Part shown: piece by piece, positions 62,028 to 64,000 of the stretch
How positions within the stretch are numbered: position 1 is the first letter of the stretch
How the letters are laid out: every line of letters begins with the position of its first letter
NCBI RefSeq assembly: GCF_037911585.1
Contig: NZ_JBAJNS010000001.1
Location: 5,069,501 to 5,133,500 of the forward strand
Direction of reading: 5' to 3'
DNA length: 64,000 nt
Source: Streptomyces sp. GSL17-111
GTDB lineage: Bacteria > Actinomycetota > Actinomycetes > Streptomycetales > Streptomycetaceae
Made by a program: the position numbers and the translations under genes
The notes under the pieces: model-generated
The model's input: only the letters and a program-made list of their open reading frames with translations
The model's database searches: none
Told to the model about the DNA's origin: nothing

Positions 62028-63221
62028 TCAGAGGGCCTGGCCGCCGGGCTTGAGCAGGGAGCGGGCGGTGCGGGCGTCGAGGAACTGCCCGAGCGCCGTC
62101 ATCTCCCACTCGCCGGAGAACTGCCGGACGAACTTGGCCATGAGGACGGCCGTGCGCGGCTCGGACTCCGTGAGGTCGAAGCGCACCAGCTCCTGGCCGC
62201 CGGTGTCGAGCAGCCGGCAGTACGCCTTGGCCACCTGGCTGAACTTCTGCCCCCGGTAGGAGTTCACGGTGAAGACCAGCCCCGTGACCTCGGGCGGCAG
62301 GCCGTCCAGGTGCACGGTGATCGTCTCGTCGTCCCCCGCTCCCTCTCCGGTGAGGTTGTCGCCGGAGTGCTGGATCGCGCCGCGCAGGATGTTCAGCTTG
62401 CCGAAGTAGCAGACGTCGATCGGCTTGCGGTTGGCGTCGTAGGCGATGACCGAGGCGTCCAGGTCGATGTCCCGGCCCCGGTAGGCGGGCTCCCAGCCGA
62501 GCCCCATGCGCAGGGCGCCGAGCACCGGACGGTCGTTCTTGACCAGGGAGACCGTCTCGTTCTTCCGCAGGTCGACGCGGCCCTTGTCCAGGTTGATCTT
62601 CCCCGCGCCCGGAGCGGGCGGTGCGGGCTGGGCCGGGGGCGGCGGCGCGGGGGCCGCCTGCTGGGCCGGTGGTGCGGGCGGTGCGGGCTGGGCCGGGGCC
62701 GGCGGGGCGGCGGGGGCCGGCTCCTCGACGGTGACCCCGAAGTCCGTGGCGATGCCCGCCAGACCGTTCGCGTACCCCTGGCCGACGGCCCGCACCTTCC
62801 AGCCGCCGCCGCGCCGGTAGACCTCCACCAGGACCAGCGCCGTCTCCGGACCGAGCTGCGGCGGGGTGAACGTCGCCACCACCGCGCCGGACGCGGCGTC
62901 CCGCACCGTGCCGGTCGGCTCCGTCCCCGCGAAGGTGGCCCCCGGAGCGTCCAGGCTGGCGGTGACGACCACCTTCTCGATCTCGGCGGGGACGGCGGCC
63001 GTGTCGACGGTGATGGTGTCCGTACCGCCACCGCCACCGCCGCTGTGCGAGACCCCCGGGGCGGAGGGCTGGTTGTAGAAGACGAAGTCGGCGTCGGAGC
63101 GCACCTTGCCGTCGGCGGTGATCAGCAGGCCCGACACGTCCAGCCGCACCGGTGCGGCGACGTCGACGGCCACCCGGGCCGCGGAGAGGGGCAGGTTCGA
63201 GCCAGGAGTCATTGCGGTCAT
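62028..63221 (-). CDS. Two-domain TerD family protein with Pro/Ala linker
   Basis: A 397-residue stress protein. Residues about 1-175 are a first TerD domain; it ends Val-Glu-Val-Tyr-Arg-Arg-Gly-Gly-Gly-Trp-Lys-Val-Arg-Ala-Val-Gly-Gln-Gly-Tyr, like the TerD part of the 11.9 kb fusion. A Pro/Ala/Gln-rich linker (about 180-215) is encoded by repeated DNA. The second TerD domain has complete Ca-binding motifs: Asp-Ile-Asp-Leu-Asp-Ala-Ser near 255 and His-Ser-Gly-Asp-Asn-Leu-Thr-Gly-Glu-Gly-Ala-Gly-Asp-Asp-Glu near 287-301. Proteins of this kind are linked with tellurite and other stress resistance. It lies between a terminator and the sortase gene on the same strand; ATG 63221 or ATG 63212 may be used. 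Confidence 0.92.
   Translation of the reverse strand: MTAMTPGSNLPLSAARVAVDVAAPVRLDVSGLLITADGKVRSDADFVFYNQPSAPGVSHSGGGGGGTDTITVDTAAVPAEIEKVVVTASLDAPGATFAGTEPTGTVRDAASGAVVATFTPPQLGPETALVLVEVYRRGGGWKVRAVGQGYANGLAGIATDFGVTVEEPAPAAPPAPAQPAPPAPPAQQAAPAPPPPAQPAPPAPGAGKINLDKGRVDLRKNETVSLVKNDRPVLGALRMGLGWEPAYRGRDIDLDASVIAYDANRKPIDVCYFGKLNILRGAIQHSGDNLTGEGAGDDETITVHLDGLPPEVTGLVFTVNSYRGQKFSQVAKAYCRLLDTGGQELVRFDLTESEPRTAVLMAKFVRQFSGEWEMTALGQFLDARTARSLLKPGGQAL
62614..62698. repeat. 25-bp direct repeats in the TerD linker
   Basis: The same 25-bp G+C-rich unit occurs at 62614-62638 and 62674-62698, exactly 60 bp apart, separated by related sequence. It encodes Ala-Gln-Pro-Ala-Pro-Pro-Ala-Pro in the interdomain linker, so linker length could vary by recombination or slippage in frame. 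Confidence 0.8.
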
Positions 63222-63293
63222 GCCCGTCGTAACGACCGGCCGAGCGGCACGGTTCCTCCGGGGTGGCGACCGGGACCGGGCCAGGACGCCGAG

Positions 63294-63980
63294 TCAGCCC
63301 GGCGTACGGGCGGCCGCCGTGGTGGTGTCGGGGGTGACGGTGATGGCCGTCAGATGGCCGTAGACGACCACGTTGCCCAGGTAGCCCTCCGTGCTGGAGT
63401 AGCCGCCGCCGCAGGTGATGAGCCGTATCTCGGCGCGCTCGGAGGGGCCGTAGACCTTGTCGTCCGGGAAGGCGTCCCGGTCGTGGACCTCTATGGCGTG
63501 GATGCGGAACTCGGCAGTCAGCCCGTCCACCCGGTCCACGGAGACGGTGTCCCCCTTCGTGAGCGCCCCGAGGCCGTAGAAGACACTCGGACCCGCCGCG
63601 TTGTCGACGTGCCCGGCGATGATGGCCGTCCCCCGGGAGCCGGGTGTCGCCCCGCCCTGGTACCAGCCGGTGAGGTTCACGGCGTCCTGCGGGGGCACCT
63701 CCAGGCTGCCGTCCTCCTCCAGGCCGAGCGGCATGACGGCCGCGTCGACCCGGACGCCGGGTATGCGCACCCGCACGGGCTCCGCGGGCGGCAGCGGCAC
63801 GATGGCGCCCGAGCCGGCGGCGGTCTCCGGGCGTTCGGAGGGAGCGACGGCCTGCTCGGGCGTGGGCTGCGGGGGCAGCTCCTCCTGCGGGCTGTGGTCG
63901 ATGAGCCACACTCCGGCGCACAGTCCGACGGCCGTCAGGGTCGCGGCGATCGTCTCGCGGCGGCGCTGTGCTCGGTCCAT
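63294..63980 (-). CDS. Class F sortase, catalytic Arg apparently absent
   Basis: A 228-residue membrane-anchored or secreted protein with an N-terminal hydrophobic segment (about 10-27), a Pro-rich linker to 66, then a sortase beta-barrel. The class F motifs are Arg-Ile-Pro-Gly-Val-Arg-Val-Asp-Ala near 72-80, the His of Ile-Ala-Gly-His-Val-Asp (His124), and the Cys of Leu-Ile-Thr-Cys-Gly-Gly (Cys190). Sortases join cell-wall proteins to peptidoglycan. After Cys190 no Arg occurs until the last four residues; the place near Glu198-Gly199, where I expect the catalytic Arg, lacks it. No sorting substrate is encoded in the window. ATG 63980 has GGAGG 5 nt upstream. Confidence 0.9.
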   Translation of the reverse strand: MDRAQRRRETIAATLTAVGLCAGVWLIDHSPQEELPPQPTPEQAVAPSERPETAAGSGAIVPLPPAEPVRVRIPGVRVDAAVMPLGLEEDGSLEVPPQDAVNLTGWYQGGATPGSRGTAIIAGHVDNAAGPSVFYGLGALTKGDTVSVDRVDGLTAEFRIHAIEVHDRDAFPDDKVYGPSERAEIRLITCGGGYSSTEGYLGNVVVYGHLTAITVTPDTTTAAARTPG

Positions 63981-64000
63981 CGCGTCCTCCGGCGGGTCCT

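Overview
This is a G+C-rich stretch of actinobacterial chromosome, almost certainly from Streptomyces or a close relative. Indicators are GTG starts, NNC/NNG-biased codons, WhiA, an RbpA-family RNA polymerase-binding protein, a mycothiol-dependent DinB-fold enzyme, TerD/TerC stress proteins, the actinobacterial OpcA and DapD, and the SUF-type iron-sulfur operon. The gene content is mostly conserved core chromosome. I saw no prophage, IS element, CRISPR array, rRNA, tRNA or biosynthetic gene cluster.

Layout. (1) 1-8.8 kb: the tail of a TPR-like gene, a secreted HNH nuclease, pirin, a capA-Mut7-C pair, a methyltransferase, a PIG-L deacetylase, an MFS exporter, an alkyltransferase and a glycerophosphodiesterase. 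(2) 9-25 kb: nucleotide excision repair (uvrB, uvrA on the minus strand, uvrC), interleaved with two TerD-type genes, terC behind a Mn-type (yybP-ykoY) riboswitch, a phosphodiester glycosidase, a Rieske lipoprotein, a DinB-fold enzyme and an MBL hydrolase. (3) 24.8-33.7 kb: rapZ-yvcK-whiA with overlapping or closely spaced genes, then gap-pgk-tpiA-secG, an rbpA paralogue and pgi. (4) 33.8-43.3 kb: ctaA and ctaB (heme A and heme O synthesis), then the pentose-phosphate operon tkt-tal-zwf-opcA-pgl, ending in ATGA stop-start overlaps. (5) 43.4-51.9 kb: an ABC-2 exporter pair divergent from sufR-sufB-sufD-Rieske-sufC-sufS-sufU-sufT, with an iron-box-like palindrome and a SufR-type operator between them. 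(6) 52-58.3 kb: a VOC/TetR divergent pair with two matched operators, an SMR efflux protein, two tandem RNHCP zinc-ribbon genes, an XRE-cupin regulator divergent from a thioredoxin-reductase-like flavoprotein, dapD and an EI24 membrane protein. (7) 58.3-64 kb: a secreted nuclease/phosphatase, a large acidic hypothetical protein, a two-domain TerD protein and a class F sortase.

Functional links. Central carbon flux (glycolysis and the oxidative pentose-phosphate branch) lies beside the WhiA developmental cluster. The SUF operon carries its own [Fe-S] regulator. Three uvr genes lie within 16 kb; uvrB and uvrC share a damage-type promoter (TTGTC...N8...TANNNT) placed 7 nt before the start codon, implying leaderless mRNAs. 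The same TANNNT-to-start geometry recurs in about ten genes. Tellurite/stress proteins form a second theme: TerD at 11.3 kb, TerD fused to an FtsK-like segment at 11.9 kb, TerC at 14.0 kb and a double TerD at 62 kb. Long perfect hairpins mark most gene ends.

The strongest non-coding signals are the terC riboswitch with its RBS-sequestering hairpin, the uvrB/uvrC promoters, the sufR control region, the twin TetR-type operators and an AT-rich palindrome upstream of capA. I found no clear new multi-gene system. The least explained genes are the TerD-FtsK fusion, the RNHCP pair and the sortase that seems to lack its catalytic arginine. All assignments come from reading sequence; no database search was run.
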